Shown: positions 12,501 to 27,500 of the stretch, piece after piece
Numbering within the stretch: position 1 is the stretch's first letter
Layout of the letters: every line of letters begins with the position of its first letter
From: Neelides folsomi
Taxonomy: Eukaryota; Arthropoda; Collembola; Neelipleona; Neelidae
Assembly: GCA_034687125.1 (NCBI GenBank)
Contig: JAQGBZ010000450.1
Coordinates: forward strand, 1 to 46,725
Direction of reading: 5' to 3'
Length of the DNA: 46,725 nucleotides
The notes under the pieces: model-generated
Databases searched by the model: none
What the model was told of the DNA's origin: nothing
Seen by the model: only the letters and a program-made list of their open reading frames with translations
Program-made: the position numbers and the translations under genes

Positions 12501-15500
12501 TGCATGGGGGCCAAATAGAAAGTCGTAGGAAGCGACAGGAACCAGACTGATACGTTCCGAGAACCATGGGACAAAGGGAATTGAAGGAGGAGAAAATAGA
12601 AATAGTAGAAAGAGGGAACCGCCGGTGGAAAATGTTTTACCAGATGGTCTCACTGGCTGAGACAACCCGAAATTTTCCAAACTCCCTTTATACCCAAAAC
12701 CGAACTTGAGGGTAGGGAGTGAATTGTGGAGAGGTATGAAAAGCATAGGAAGGGCCCTTCGTCTCCAATTCATTTTGCAATTTCACTCCCAACCTAAAAA
12801 TCCCCCTTTCTTACAAAAGGCGTGAAAATAACGGCGGAATGGTGAGTGTAGGAAAGAAAGAGAAAACAATGAGGGAAGGCTTGATCAAAAAATTCAAGTA
12901 AGAAATTGAGATTTATGTTCTCAAGAGGAGAATGAGAAGAAAGATCATAAATCCTCTCATTTCACACACGTTGTCGCCTTTTGCCTTTAATTATATTTAC
13001 AAGGCCCATTTCCAAATTTGCAAAATTTCCCGTCTCGTCTACATCTCAGCTAAAATAATTTATTAGAGCCAAGGACTTCACACCGAGGAACTGTGAGTAC
13101 CAGAGAGCACACAGACCCAGTTAATTTCAATTCACTAGTCTTTTAGGCAGCATAGATTACGATATTCATAAAGAAAATTTCAATGTGGTAACTGGAAATT
13201 AAACTCGTATTTGATAAAGTATAAATAAATGGAGGAAAGAGGAGGAAGATGATGATGATAAATGGTCTCTATGTTTAGAGAAATTACATGAACATAAATA
13301 GACATTTTGGACTGGGGTCTGAAGTGAGTAAATTTACATTTTGGCTTATAATCTTATGGCAATGCTATATGTTTAGTACATAAGTCGAACATATGGGACC
13401 AGAGGGAACAGACTTTCTCTCCATTTTTGAAGAAAATGAAATGAAATAATGCAACTTGCATCTCACCTTCTACAAACAGATTCCAAGTGGAACTCTAAAT
13501 AACAATTTACGAAAATAAAAATCAATCTTTACATTTATTATTTTAATGAGCAGGTGAGATAAAAAAGAAAGTTCTATTTTTAATCTTCTTCCCATTGTTC
13601 TACTCGAAATGAAATTACATATTACGGGTTTGTAAACGATGTAAATAATAATTTTATCTCAAAATCTCTATAAGTGAATCTCTTTTTATAAAAGTGCTTC
13701 AATGATCAAGATCATGATTCATAAGTACAAACTCCTTATGATGCACTTATGACTAAACTCTTATAAATATGGTATTCAAACGTTTATATTGTAAAATCAG
13801 GGGAATTTAAGCATAATGAAATATTTAATAGCTTATGCATTCTTCTGAATCTCTTGAAGGGGAAAACCCGGCAAACTTAATAAAAGGAAAGCGGATGGAA
13901 CTATAAAAGGGCAAGTTGAGGGCAAGTTGAAGTTCTTAAAATTAATAGCCAGTTGAGTTGAGTTATTGAAAGACGAGATCGATGGTTGAAATAAGTGGAT
14001 GGTAAAAGGTCGGAAATTGGGGACGGAGGGGTCCGAAGAATTCATTAGAGAAGAGAAAGATTACATTAAATTAAGGTTCCCCCTCCTTGCCAAATACGAA
14101 CCCCAAACGAAGGAATCGAACAGGAGGATAGAAATGAATACACAGCCTCTCTCTCTCACCCACGATCAATTATGTATGGGAAGAGAAGTATTGCACATTA
14201 GCCCCGACCGCCACTACACTCCCTCATGGGGAGCTCATCTTGATAAATCAATTGATACGAGACGAGAGACGAATGTTATTAGATTCTGTTTATTGATCCC
14301 AATCCCTCTTACTTATTCCCACTCATTCAAGGGATTCATTTAAAGAGAGAAATCACCCCAAATGCATTTCTTATACTTAATCGGCTTTTCTCCTCTCAGC
14401 AAGACCTTTCCCCCCTCCGTACGCTACTTTCACACAATAAACCCATCATCAATCAATTTCCCCCATCCGCTGTCAAGTTTTCATACGTGTGGGAAAATGG
14501 CAATCAGGGTAAGAAAACACAAAAATTGTTTACACACATAACAATTTTCAATTTTCTTGAAACATTTATAAAATAAAATCAACTGTTATATTTTAACAGT
14601 ACTACGTGTAATAAGAATTGACTTACCATAAATAATTTATTGTTATTTATTAAAACTAATTTTGAATTACTTAGATCTAATTCCATCAAAAATGAGTGCT
14701 TTTTTTAGGATTTCCGACATTTTTAGCCAAATTAAATTGAATTCTACGATGAATATTCCACCAAGATTCGTAATATTAATAAACCGCTTTCAAGAAGAGG
14801 GGAGTAATTAATGAAATTACCAAATGACTAATGAATAGAGCAGAGCATGATTGAATCGAACCTCCAGTCATGAAATGCGGATCATTTCACCCTCAAATCC
14901 TCCCTTTCACTCCTCAGGAGGAGAGAGAAGACCTTTATTAAATTAACTTTTGAGTCTGGCCAACTAGGAAATTCCACATTGGGGCTGACAGATGAATTTC
15001 CACCACCACCGATATCCAATATTGAGCATAACTCTCTCGCTCCTCTCATTCACTAAATCTCCACATTGGAAAGGAAAATCTAATCAATTGGAATCTTCGT
15101 TCTCTTAAGCTAGAGATAAATCCTCCCTGTGGCTTTCTTTCCCTCATTAACTTGATTCATGTAAATTTACTTTAATGAATACTAACAAGGTTAATCCTCC
15201 AGTGTCAGGAAGCAGATTTCAAATATCCGAGTATTTATTAAATATTATGTAAATAAATTAAACATAAGTTGTTGTTAAAAAAGTTTAATATATTGAAACG
15301 TTGAAAGTAATGTAATAATTATAATAATATTAATATATCTAGTACTATCTTTTATAATTCACTTTTACTATTAATTATTATCATATTGTGGAATAATTGT
15401 CGATGTAACAGTAAATATTATAAGACTAAAATATCTACCAATATGTAGGATATAACCTGGAGCGTTTCAATATCCTTTATGAATGTGGCGTTGTGGACTA

Positions 15501-18500
15501 AGTTTACGACTAGAAAAACTATATTTAAGAGATAAGACTGATAAACCTTTATCCAAAGAAGCTTTACAATCAATTGTAAGTAGGTCAACGCATTATAAAA
15601 ATGATTATCAAGGCAAATAATAATGATAATAAAAGGAGTTGTGATGGATGGGTGGTGGTTGGATGATCTGAGACTAATTATAAGAAGTTCCTAAGTTTCA
15701 AGGCTTTTGCCAGCCGTTCCATTTCCCTCTAAATCACTACGAGAATCCTTCCAATCCATTTCGTCTCAAAATAAATTGAATGTCGAACTTTGAACCCATA
15801 AAAGCTCAAAAGCGACCTCACCACATTCAACATGCTCATATATAAACTACCACCAACCTACCAATTCAGTCACCAGCTATGTTTTATCTCTTTCCTCCCT
15901 CACTCACATAATAAGAAGACGGAGAGGGATGTAATAAGAGTGTCATTTAAGTAATGATATCTCCCTTCCCACCAATCTCCCAAACAACGTCGAGCCAATC
16001 CAATCCGTCCAGAAGAACCTCCCATATACAGACCCAGGGAGGAAAAGAATATTCTTTTTACTCTTATGCTCTTAGATATGAGAATATCCTACCCGAGTAC
16101 TCTATTTTATTACAGGGACTCTTTCCGCTCTGTCCCCTACTGATGAATATGTTGAGAAAAGAAGTAAGCAAATTTCCATTTTTTATTTCTTTTCCCTCCG
16201 CCCTTTCCAGATGCACTCTCGTGGTGATTCTCAACTTTAACTTGTGCACAATTCCAAAAATTCGCAAACAAACTGAACAAAAAGAAATATTGGCAAATTG
16301 AAAGTCAGCAAATGTATTTCCCTAACGTAATCGAGTTAAATTGAAAAGTAATTCGTTTTCTAAATCCAAACATTTTCATAGTAAAATGAAAAAAATTAAA
16401 ATCTACCACCAAGAACAATAGTTATAAATAGTTAAATTGTTAAATCCCTGTACATTTTATTATAATTGAACCCGTCAAGACCAGAAATAATTGAAGTTGC
16501 AGTAAATAAGCCAATTGTCACTTCATCTGTCAAGTGAACATTGTGGTCAACATTTACTCTGTGTATCAAGGAAGAAAGAACGGGGGTTTCCTATTGAGAA
16601 TAAACACATGAATGCATGAACCCCCGCGCCGGCGTTTCGCCACCGAACCGACCGGATAGTGAGGAGCTGAAGAGCTTGGAATACTCAAAAGAACCCTTGC
16701 ATTTAAACCCAATGTCAGTCAGAATACGGAAGTGAGCAGATGAACATTCTCTGCATCCTCACATGTCAACCCCCTTCTCATATCTTTCCATTGACCGCAC
16801 ACAAAGAATCAAATTCAATCACAAAAATTTAAACCACACTACACAACATCTACAAATTGAATAAAGACTTTGAGTGAATACAAAGTTAAAAATAAGAAAT
16901 TCTAAAATCCGGCAACTGCTAAAAACTGACAATTAAAATACCTTACCATTTCAATTAATTACTTTTCTCGCAAAGTTTTAATTAATTATTCTTATTAAAC
17001 AAGTTATTTATTTACCAAAATGAAAATTGAAAACATTTAAAGAAATTTTAAACTGAAACGCGGGTTGAATAATTGAAGAAAATAGATTATAAAGGAAGTG
17101 TTAAGCAGGTTGGGAGGGGAGAGAGAGGAATAATAAGTGAATAAGTGGAAAGTGTAAGAGAAGAAGGAAGGAGGCAGTCCATCAAGGCCAGATTATACAA
17201 AACTTACAAAAGAGGGAAAGTAAATTAAGAGGCCTGTTGAACTCCAAAACACTTCTCCAGAGTCAGAAATTGAAACTTTGCAAGTCTTAAAGCACAATTG
17301 TTCTTCCTCCCTCTCTTACTCAATGTTCATCTTATGTTGTTCAAAGTGATTTTCCTCCAGTGAGTGTCTCGAGAGAAATTCCTTCCGACTCATTTCATCA
17401 AGGTTTAGGAATTGGAAACCTCGAAGGCAAAACTTCATCTAATCACATACTTCTTCCAACTCAATTAAACTAAAAACTAAGAAATTGAACTAATTAAACA
17501 TCATCTGATAAAAGTTTAAACTTCTGGAATCCGAGGAATTAAATATTGATTTCTCATATGATCATTAAAACTTTAATTCCAATTTAAATAGCGCGACATT
17601 TCTTGGGGCCTCATTTTAGATAATGAAAGTTTTCAAATATCTTTAAGATCAACATTCAATTACTAATTAATTCAATGCACAACACATGTGCAAACATGAG
17701 ACTGTGAAAAGATAACAATGGCAGAAATAAATAAATATTAAATGCCCAGACAATTTCCGAAATGAGGTCAACATTAACCCTTTTCTTCCTCACGATTATC
17801 TTCAAGTGCCAAGGGGAATGCCCCATCGAGTGCTACTGTGACCACTCCACGACATGCACAGGCGACACAATCCTAAAAAAATTCCCCTCTGTGGCTACAG
17901 GAGATTCAAACAATGGAGCCTCCATCACCCGACTCGAACTCAGAGAGTATTCAATGAACCATGTAACCAAAAGAGAATTTCTCGATATCCTAACCCACCT
18001 TGACTTCACTTTGAAAGTATTGAGTCTCACGCGAAATTCAATCCGCGAGTTCGACAATGACACATTCTCACAGAGTGTCAATTCAGTCCCATTGAGGGGA
18101 AACGGAAGTTTTCAACTCGAAGTGCTTGACCTTAGTCAAAACAAACTTGTGTATTTTGTCGGTGGTCCGAGATTGAAAAGTGTGAAGACCCTCGACCTTT
18201 CTTCAAATCAACTGCAACAGGTTTATCAGTTGAGTGGGATCGAGAGTTTGGAAAGCGTTAATTTGCGAGATAATCGCATCACATACCTGGAACCAAATCT
18301 CTTTCAAGTAAGTTTCATTCATTACAATTAATAATCTTTAAACATAATTTTAATCTTTAAAAAATCGAGTATATTTAGTAAAAAAAAATTCAATTTAAAT
18401 CCGTCCATAACTTCCATTTTATGCTTCAGGTAAATTCATTTAAGTAGAATCAGATAAAGTAATTCAATTTCTTAATGCAAATGTAAATGCGCTTCTAGCG

Positions 18501-21500
18501 TATAAAACGGTAGAATAAATTTTAGCTTGAAAATTCCCTTGCCCAAAGGTTCCTGATTGAAAAATCATTATTGGTTTGTTTAATATTCTCAGGGCCTCCG
18601 AAATCTACAGTACGTCAACCTCGATTCGAACGAGGTCCAAAGAGTTCCCTCGGCACTCTTTTCCAACCTCCCCTCTCTAGCCCATCTCATTCTCTCCTCA
18701 AACCCCGTTCAAAATCTTCTACCCGGTTTCCTCTGGAACTCCCGGGTGCAATTCGTCGACGTTTCCCGAGTTGGCCTCACTCAAGTTCCCACATGTCTCA
18801 TCAAAACAGTTCGTGATTTCCGCTGCGCCAGTAATAATCTCACCGTCATTCGTCAGTCGGACTTCGAATCCTACCCAAACGTCGCTCTCCTCGTCCTCGA
18901 TGAAAATTCCATTGAGATGATCGAAGATGATGCGTTCGGGCGACTCGAATTCCTCGCTCGCCTTTGGATCAATGGAAACAAGTGAGTCTCCTCCTGCATT
19001 TGGAATTCCAACCCAAATCTCCTGCGTCTATTCCCTGAATCCCAAATCCAGGAGAATTTTATTATTCACCCGTGCTCTCTTCCAATAAATAGGGCTCATG
19101 CAGCTGCACATTTTACAGACCAAATATTCAAGTTGCATGAACAATCCTTGTTCATTTCCACCGTTATGCCCACTATGGTCGTTCATTTCAATTTATTTCA
19201 ATTGCTAAATTTTACCATACTTGCTCTACTTTTTCAACAATATCAATGCTATTTTTACTAAACTTATAAATATATAAATATTTTTGTACCATTTCATAAA
19301 AACATATTTTTATAAAACATATGTAAACTACATTTGCAGCAATATAAGGGAAATGGTAAAGGAGAAACAACTTCAAGCTCAAGTGAATTAAAAGACAATA
19401 ATTTTGAATAGGAGATTTACTAATAGATTTAATTTCATCCACTCCCAAAATAAATACAAGGAGATTCAAAGGCAAAGGATTTGGAATTAAGAGATTAGAT
19501 CCATTCTAATTCAACAAGAATAGTCAACATTGTCTTATCCAAAGGAATTGGATCTCCTATAATTCTCATCCATAATGGCCGTAATGCCCAGAACCGTCTG
19601 TTTGATATGAACTAATCCCAACGAGCCCCGAGTTGTTAAAATATAGAAGACGGAATCCTTCTCACAGGAATTGACAATAAAATTAAAGGAGGCTCAATAA
19701 TCCTAACTCTTCCTCAACCAATGGCCCCTTATCAAAGAACAAAAACATTGAAAGGAAGGAACAGAGAAAACCCAAAGACTCCAAATTGGTCACTGATGAT
19801 TATAAGGGAAGAAAGTTTGGTAAGTTTGAGCAAACGGCCGTTAGCGAACCCTTGGCGCATTTCACTTTACTTACTTCTTTAAGAAAGAGTAAGGGGGAAA
19901 ACTCGATCCCAATTTCTTTTCGTCTTCGTCGTCCACCCTTGGAATGTTTTCCCGTCTCCTCATCCCAATGTAATCGCATGTAATGTAATGATCCCTCAGA
20001 GGATTAGACCAACTTTGTTAAAACTTTATTTTCTCCTCTCAACCCGGTGGATGAGATCCTTTTAAAGAAATACGAACCAGCTGCATGGCCATATATGTAC
20101 CACCATCGTCCCCAGATGAAAACTCCATTCATTGAGACCAGAATCCCTTAATACTACGTTTCTTATTAGGAGCTTCCTCAACTTTCTCCTCTCATCGCCT
20201 TATTCCCCTCCATCAGAGGAATTAGAGCTTTAAGCCTCAATCTCAAATCTCCCATCATTCCACTCTAACACAAAAATAATAATTAAAAGTTCTACTAAAA
20301 ACTCATTCCTCTAAGTATTTGAACTTGTTTTTAATTTATTTCTTTAAAAAGACAATTTGCATTTCACATCTTGTAGTTTTTAAAAATTTACATTCAAATG
20401 TCTAGTTAGTTACAGATAGTTCCCAGTATAATTATTATTTTTAATAAAAGTAAGTTTATTAAAAATTATGCATTTAATTAGAGCCGTAAGGGTACATGGA
20501 AAACGAATCGTAGAATTCAAAAGTTTCCTTCTCATTTTCTATTAGTGATACTTTCAAGGATAATAATTTCATATCCCCCAGCTAGTCTCATCATCTACTC
20601 TAAAGTAAAGTTTTTTTGTGGTAAAACGGTTTCAAAAGTTTTAAAACCTAAACTCCGCAACTCCTTTATTCCTCCAGCTTCCGAATTGATTTTCGCGTAG
20701 ATATACCATCTATGTACCTCGATCCCCCACTTCCATAATTTACATTGAGATGAATGTCTCTCAAACGCACATTCAGGAATAAACTCGCAGTGAGGGAATT
20801 CTATATAACATCGTTTTTAATTATTCTTATGTTGTAATATACATCTTATACAGCGACATACCCTTCAGAGCATTTTTGTGCTATTAGTTCACAGCACAAC
20901 ATACCTTCATACACTTCCATCCCCTGAATGTTATATGATATGAGCAGATTGGAGATAGGCGAGTTTAAGAGTAGAATGGATTAATGGAAATGTGAGGCAT
21001 GGGCCCAATAAATTTGCATAGATGATAAATTTCTCTCGCCTCAGCCAAAGGAACGGTGTGGAGAAATTCACTCCACTAAATTGCTTATTATTTTGAATAA
21101 CTCTCCAAAGGAAAAAGAGAAAAAAGGACCAACTTGGCCCTCTCATACACCTTCCATATACTTATGCATTTACAAGAGTACTTCTTTCTCCCCTTTGTTC
21201 CCAACGGGCCTATTAATTTGTTCAATGTTAACCGTAGGCTATCAAGACCACCACAGAATCTCCCCGTCTCCCTCAAATCTCTCCAGCTGGAGGAGAACCA
21301 GATAGGGAACTTAACCTTGGGGGACTTCAAAAACCTCCGGAACTTGGAAGAGCTCAACTTGCACGGGAACAGGATAGGAGCAATTCCACCCTCGGCATTT
21401 TCCGACCTCGTCCAACTCCGGTACCTCGACCTCCGGTCAAACTCTATCGAGTTCATATCCGCCGAACTTTTCTCCACCCTTCGGAACTTACAAGGCCTCG

Positions 21501-24500
21501 ACCTATCGCACAACCCAATCAAAGTAATTGTAAACGGTGCGTTTGGGAGTCTCGGGAGACTCTCGCTCTTTCACCTGTCTCGAATCACAGAGCCAGTGAT
21601 TGAGTTTGACACCGGCGTCTTTCAGCCGCTTGATGCCCTTGAAATCCTCCAGTTGGAGGACTCCCCGCGACTCGCTCAGAAACTAATACAAGACGATGGG
21701 CTCGCCTACTTTCCGGCCCTTATTGAATTGAATCTTCAAAGGTGCGAGTTGGATGACCTCAATATTGTCTCAGTTTCCATTGAAGAGTTGAGTCTCCAGT
21801 CAGTGAAACTGTCAGAGAATCCATGGGACTGTGAATCCTTTGATGTTTCAGCAGTCCAGGAGCTGATTCAAAAGAAGATCGTTTCCGACCTCAAAGAAAG
21901 TGTTTGCGATAAGCCTGAAAAGGTAAGAGGAATGGGAGTGATAGGAGCTTTTGAAGCTCAAGTTAAAGAGAGGGAAAATAGAAGTTCAACTCGACCACCA
22001 GAATCCGTCACAGTTGCGACAAAGGAGATAGGAACCGAATTTGATCAAACGTCCAACGAGCCACCAGGGCCACCAAAGAGAGAAAATGAGGAAAAGTTGA
22101 CTCTTCAACAGACCCAGACAAATGTGACAAAACCTGCCGACTCAAACTTTAGCTCGGGAAAAACAGATGGTCTGCCAAACCCTTCAAACTTTTCAAAAGA
22201 GCTGACGATGACCAATAGGAAAACCAACAATGTTTCAACACCACCGAATCCCACTAAAGGTGAGAAAAGTTAAATAAATACAAGGAATTATATTGATAAA
22301 AGGAATTACCTAAATGAAAATAAGAGTTAAATATTCAAGTTGGTCTATTTGTAAATGTTATACTGTAAATTCAGTAGTTTAATATTAAATAAATAATTAA
22401 TGCAATAAAATTAAAATATGCTGTATAAAGTAGGTATACTTAAATATTTAAGAGACCATTTAAATAATGAGAAAGGAGTTATAATACCAGGATTATTTGG
22501 AAGTCTCAACTCATCCCTTGTCTCGATGATTGATTATTAAAGGGATGGGAAGAGGAAGTCCTCCTGGGAGTACGGAAGCCATCCCAACACGGTCATATTA
22601 CTTTGAGGAAGCGGAGGAAGAAGAAGTCCAGAGAAATCATCATCCAATCTACTCTCCCGACCAAATAGAGCCTCCCAATGAGAAAAATCTCCTCCGCACA
22701 AAGACAAAGACAAATGATGATGATAACGCAATTATTGACGAGAGGCCCGAGAAAGCTGGAGCCTTCCGTGGTTCAGGATCGATTGATGGATTTCCGCCCC
22801 GCCATCCTGACAACAATCCTGTTCAAAAGGAGACTCCTTCCTCTTCGGTAACCCTCACTTATTACTCTCTTGTCTCTGTCCAAAACCACACACGACCCAT
22901 CACTTCCCGACTATTACCAAGTCTATTTAACTTTGCACACTTTCTCTTTTTTCCCATACTCACATAAATATGTTTTACTATGAGCCTTGAGTAAGTTATT
23001 TACAAATATCTGATAAGCTTTTATAACATTAAACTTTCACATCCACTACTTACACCAATTCGAGAAAATGATGAAGCGCTAAAGTAAATAAAAATGTAAT
23101 ACACACATCATCAGCACCAATTCCCTAGTCCGCCTATATTTAGAAACTCGAATCCATATCTTCCCATTATTGAATGAAGCGAAGAAACTCGAAAGGGTTT
23201 TCTCATTAAAATGACTCAAATCGTCCTCATCCGCTTATATGAAGAAAGTAATGGGCTCATCATATCACATGCCATATTATACTAATATACGTGCCGAACC
23301 TTCTCATCATTCCAGGATAACAACCCTGAGTCAGGTCATAATGCTCAGGGCATTAAAGAACTTTCCTCAACGGCCCGCATAACTGACTTTCCTATTTTCC
23401 AAAGGGACTCGCTCCTCTGATTTCAAACATTAGGGACACAATAGGGGAGAAAATGCGCCCTTAACTCCTCAAGGATAATCTCACATTCCAACAGCCCACA
23501 TTTCCCAAAGGCTCTAGACAAAAGGAAAATGAACTTGTGAGTTATAACCATCAATATTAAAATGTTTAAAGAGGAGCACAAATGACCTCGGTATACACAC
23601 AGAGCAGATGGAGAAATATTCATGATGGAAATAAAGGAAAGAACTTTGGTCGCCTCCTCCCTGATGAAATCATAACAAAAGAGCTAATTGGAAATTATTG
23701 ACTTGTGCCGAAAAGGAAACAAAGGAATGTTATTACTATTTCGCATTCATTCTCTCTAATCCTAATGACTAAGCCGCCGCTGTCATGAAAGATTATGATG
23801 TGAAGTAAAATTGGAATTGAAAGTCAAAGATTCTTTCCTTTTGTGATGAATGAGAGAAAAGAAATTATTATTCCGCCCACTCACTTTCCGAAACGGAGGA
23901 AGGGAGGAGGAAGTGGGAAAGAACAAAGACTTTAAAATAACACTGGAGACGAAAGATGATGTTGATGATAATGGAAAGGGTTGAAGGAGTGTCTTTAGAA
24001 TCATAATTCCCCCTCTTCACCAAGAGTGAATTTTAAATGAAATCGATGAGAATACTATAATATAGATGGGAATTTACTAAATTGAAGATGATAAAATTTG
24101 ACAAATTGGAAAAATATTTCATCGAATTCCCCAACTCTTTTGTCTCAATCAATTTCAAACCCCATTGTATTTACATTATAAAACATAAAGTACAAATGAA
24201 TATTTTTAGTGTTTAACTTTTCAGCCAACTGTTAAATAATTTCATTTGGTTATTTGGTAAACATTTACTTCTAATAAATATAGGCAAACCAGATTGTTTT
24301 AACTTGTAGAATAAATTCATAAAATTTGCACTATTGCAAAATTACCACTCAAAGTCATTACAATTTTACCACAAATCGTAAGTATGAGTATTAAACATGA
24401 GTATTATAGCTCCAAATAAATTATTATGGTGCAATTCTAGAGTCCCACATTGAACCATTAAACCAAAAATGGCAAAACGGACCTAGTTTACGCAATGCTG

Positions 24501-27500
24501 CTGCTCCGAACCACCAGCATAAAAAGAAAGTCGGAAAAAGAAGAAAATAAATGGACGCGGCCATCTTATCTTAAAACTAGCTTTTGTTCGACTCTAATAT
24601 AGAGTAAAGGAGCAATCAATTCCCTTTGGTAATTTGTATGTAATTCGACAAGACAAAAGAGCTTTGGCTCCAATAATTCCCCGCCGACTCGAACCCTCAA
24701 CTCATTCGGGACTTAGTGAGAGAGGGGAAGAAGAAAGAAGATAAATACAACTTACTTGGTCTCGTAGACTCAGCCTTTACTCGATCCGAAACCGCGTCCC
24801 ACTGCTCAAGAAAAATCGACTTGAGGAGTAAAATCTCATCATGAGGTCCAGCATTTGGCTCTCCAAAATCGTCCATGCTGTCGGGCCAAACTTCCCTAGA
24901 GAAAAAGAGAAAAAATAAATATAAGAATGACCACAACCTCTCTTCTTTTAACCTTCCCCTAAAGCTTGAATAAAATACGAGGATTCAACTAAGCTTAGAA
25001 AATCCGCCATATAAAGAAATTTCTTTAAGGAAAATTTTATATGCACATATTTATTTTCCCTCAATATAAGTAAAAAAAACCTTCCAAATGTATCGGAGCA
25101 AGCGATGCTTTCATATCTCTATTATTCAACTCAAAAAAACATCCTTCAATCAAAATTTAGAAAAATAAAAAGCTTTCTCTTTTCGATTTGCGGAAAAGTT
25201 GAGCGATTTTTATTTATATCGAACTCAATCCCATATGATACAGAGAAAATGGGGGGATTGGATGAACCATGTATAAATAATGGGAGAGAAAGCTGATCAA
25301 AACTAACCTATCTTTATCTTCTCCTTTGTTCTACGTGTTCACTCAATGGTCAGTCAACCATGTTCATTCCTCCTCATATTTATTTTATTACTTACTTGCT
25401 TTTAGAAGAAACATCCACGATCTCTCAAGTATTTATATAGAAAATCTACAATATATATATTTAATATCTCTCAATCCCCCTTTGTTGACTCTAAGAATTG
25501 ATATTTTTCCTTCTTTCTTTCTTTCTTTCTCCATTATTTTCCTTCCGTTCAACCCTTCCTAGCTCAAGGATCCGCAATTGAAAAGATTCTCCTATTAAAT
25601 GACAGTGGCTTATGTCCGTACCTATTTGAAAATGAAACCTTGTTTTCTCATTCGCTTCATTGGCGGTACAATAAATAGTGATTCTCTTATATAAATACCT
25701 TGTGCTACACACGTATACAGTTAAATTCATTCACTATACTTACATTATAAAGATATTTATTACGTAATTCTCCAGAGGAAAAATGATAGTAATATGAAAC
25801 ACGTAAAGAAAAATTCAAGTCCTTAGAAATGGAGTTTAGTCCAAAAAGAGGAAATTCTCCAAATGTCCTCTCAGTTGTAAAGAGAGGAAATAAAGAAGAA
25901 AGAAGAGTTGAATGAAGGGCCATCTGACTCTCTAGGGCCTGCCAAGACTCATTTTAATGAGAGAGAAAAGGAGTAAATGGAACTGAACTGGAGGACCCTC
26001 CTCAGCCTCACATAAACTACAAAGCCAACTACTGATAGAAAGAAGAAAAATAAAATAAGTTGTGACTCTGACAGGTTTCTTGTCCGACGCTCAAAGCCAT
26101 TGAAGAAAGGAGGTTGGACGAGAGCCATGGGAAGAAATTAAACTCTATAGGCCATTAAGCTTCCCTTATTCAATCGACCATTTCTTGCTCGTAAGAAAAA
26201 ATATCGCCTCGAATTTATAAAAGGCCTTTTTCTCCCTGTATGAAAATTAAAGCTTTGAAATTTTCAAACAAGACATTCACTAACATTTAATTCTGCTTTT
26301 TGGAAGATTCTATTATTTGTAATGATAAACCAACAGTGGGGTTCTAACTCAATTCGCTGATTTAACATGGTTTAACTCTCGTTATTTTCCATTTAATTCC
26401 TTTTATTTCAATCCCAATTCCCTAATCAAAATGTCCATTAGATCCATTCTGAGAGATATTCAATCCTTTTGAACAACATTATACATAATTAAATTCTCTT
26501 ATTAAAATTCAAATGAGAAATTTCATGCAACCAAGTTTGAAGAGAACCGATGAGAGTAGATTAAAATCTGAAAAGTTGGAAATTTTCCATTTTGAGCCAA
26601 ATAGTTCATTAGAGGAGACCCACTTCAATTTCCGCCCAATTATTTGGTCAATTTGATGAGGAAATGAGTTCCACGGTAAATAGAACTCGCACATTCCCCA
26701 AGTTCCATCCTTTCATATTAAAATGGATGGAAAATGGCAAAGACGAACTTTATATTCCAACTCCGCCCACTCTCAACTTTCATCCATTTAATTAGAAAAG
26801 GCAGATAATGCAACTTTGACTCTCCGAAATCTTCTTTTTCCCTTTAATCATCCCACAATATTTTAGATTAAGCACGTAAAAGCTGGAGGAAGGAAAAGAA
26901 ACGTAAATGTAAATTCGGGCTCTTTTGGCCTTGGGCCCGCTTGAGGAGCTGAAAAGGCTGAAAGTGACCAATGTGATCGGAGCGACTCAACTCACAAGTT
27001 GAATCAACTGGGGAAAATAAACTTTCGAGTTTGAGTCAAGTGAATTGTGAAGTCAAGTGGAGAGAAAAATGGTCAGTTGGTTCTTCCTCTTTCCCTATTC
27101 CGTCTATAAAGACTTATAGACGAAGACGTCCTGAAGTTTCCCAAATGTATAAATCCAACTTCGTTGTTCCTCCTCATTTTCTCTTAAGAACAACTTCCAT
27201 GTCTCATCCAGAGGATCCTCAACGGAAGGAACCCGAGAACTTTTCCCCCTCCTTTATGTGGAGATGTGGAATTGGAGATAATGCCCCTGAATCCGTCTCC
27301 CATTCACTCTCATCCATCCATTCCATTCACACACTCGGTTATAATGGCCAAGGCACAAAAGTCTCGTGTCCTGAATCTTTAATCTCCAACATACAGACGG
27401 ACAAAGGGAAAGTGAAAACAAGTTAAAAGTTATATATGAAAGCTCAAGGATGAAAATCATGATAAACCATAGGTGAAAAGTCGAGATTTCCAAAATCTCC

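Larger units (their letters stand above)
2201..17761. other. Large timeout intron, upstream flank of 2mit; no genes recognised
   Basis: About 15.5 kb of AT-rich sequence with frequent pyrimidine- or purine-rich runs. It holds the MITE-like element at 4417-4610 and the CpG-rich hairpin patch at 16581-16680. Short ORFs here (for example 3179-3442 minus, 9407-9778 minus, 13999-14343 plus and 15954-16301 plus) have low-complexity or incoherent translations and no recognisable family, so I do not call them genes. The 2mit promoter should lie in this stretch. Confidence 0.7.

Noticed and set aside
17833..18081. Minus-strand ORF over 2mit exon 1
   Set aside because: Antisense shadow of the LRR coding sequence.
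23423..23623. Minus-strand ORF after a good acceptor (TTTTGTCTAG), considered as the exon following 24756
   Set aside because: In the required phase it stops after about 17 residues without family similarity, whereas the exon at 2200-2117 fits both phase and homology.
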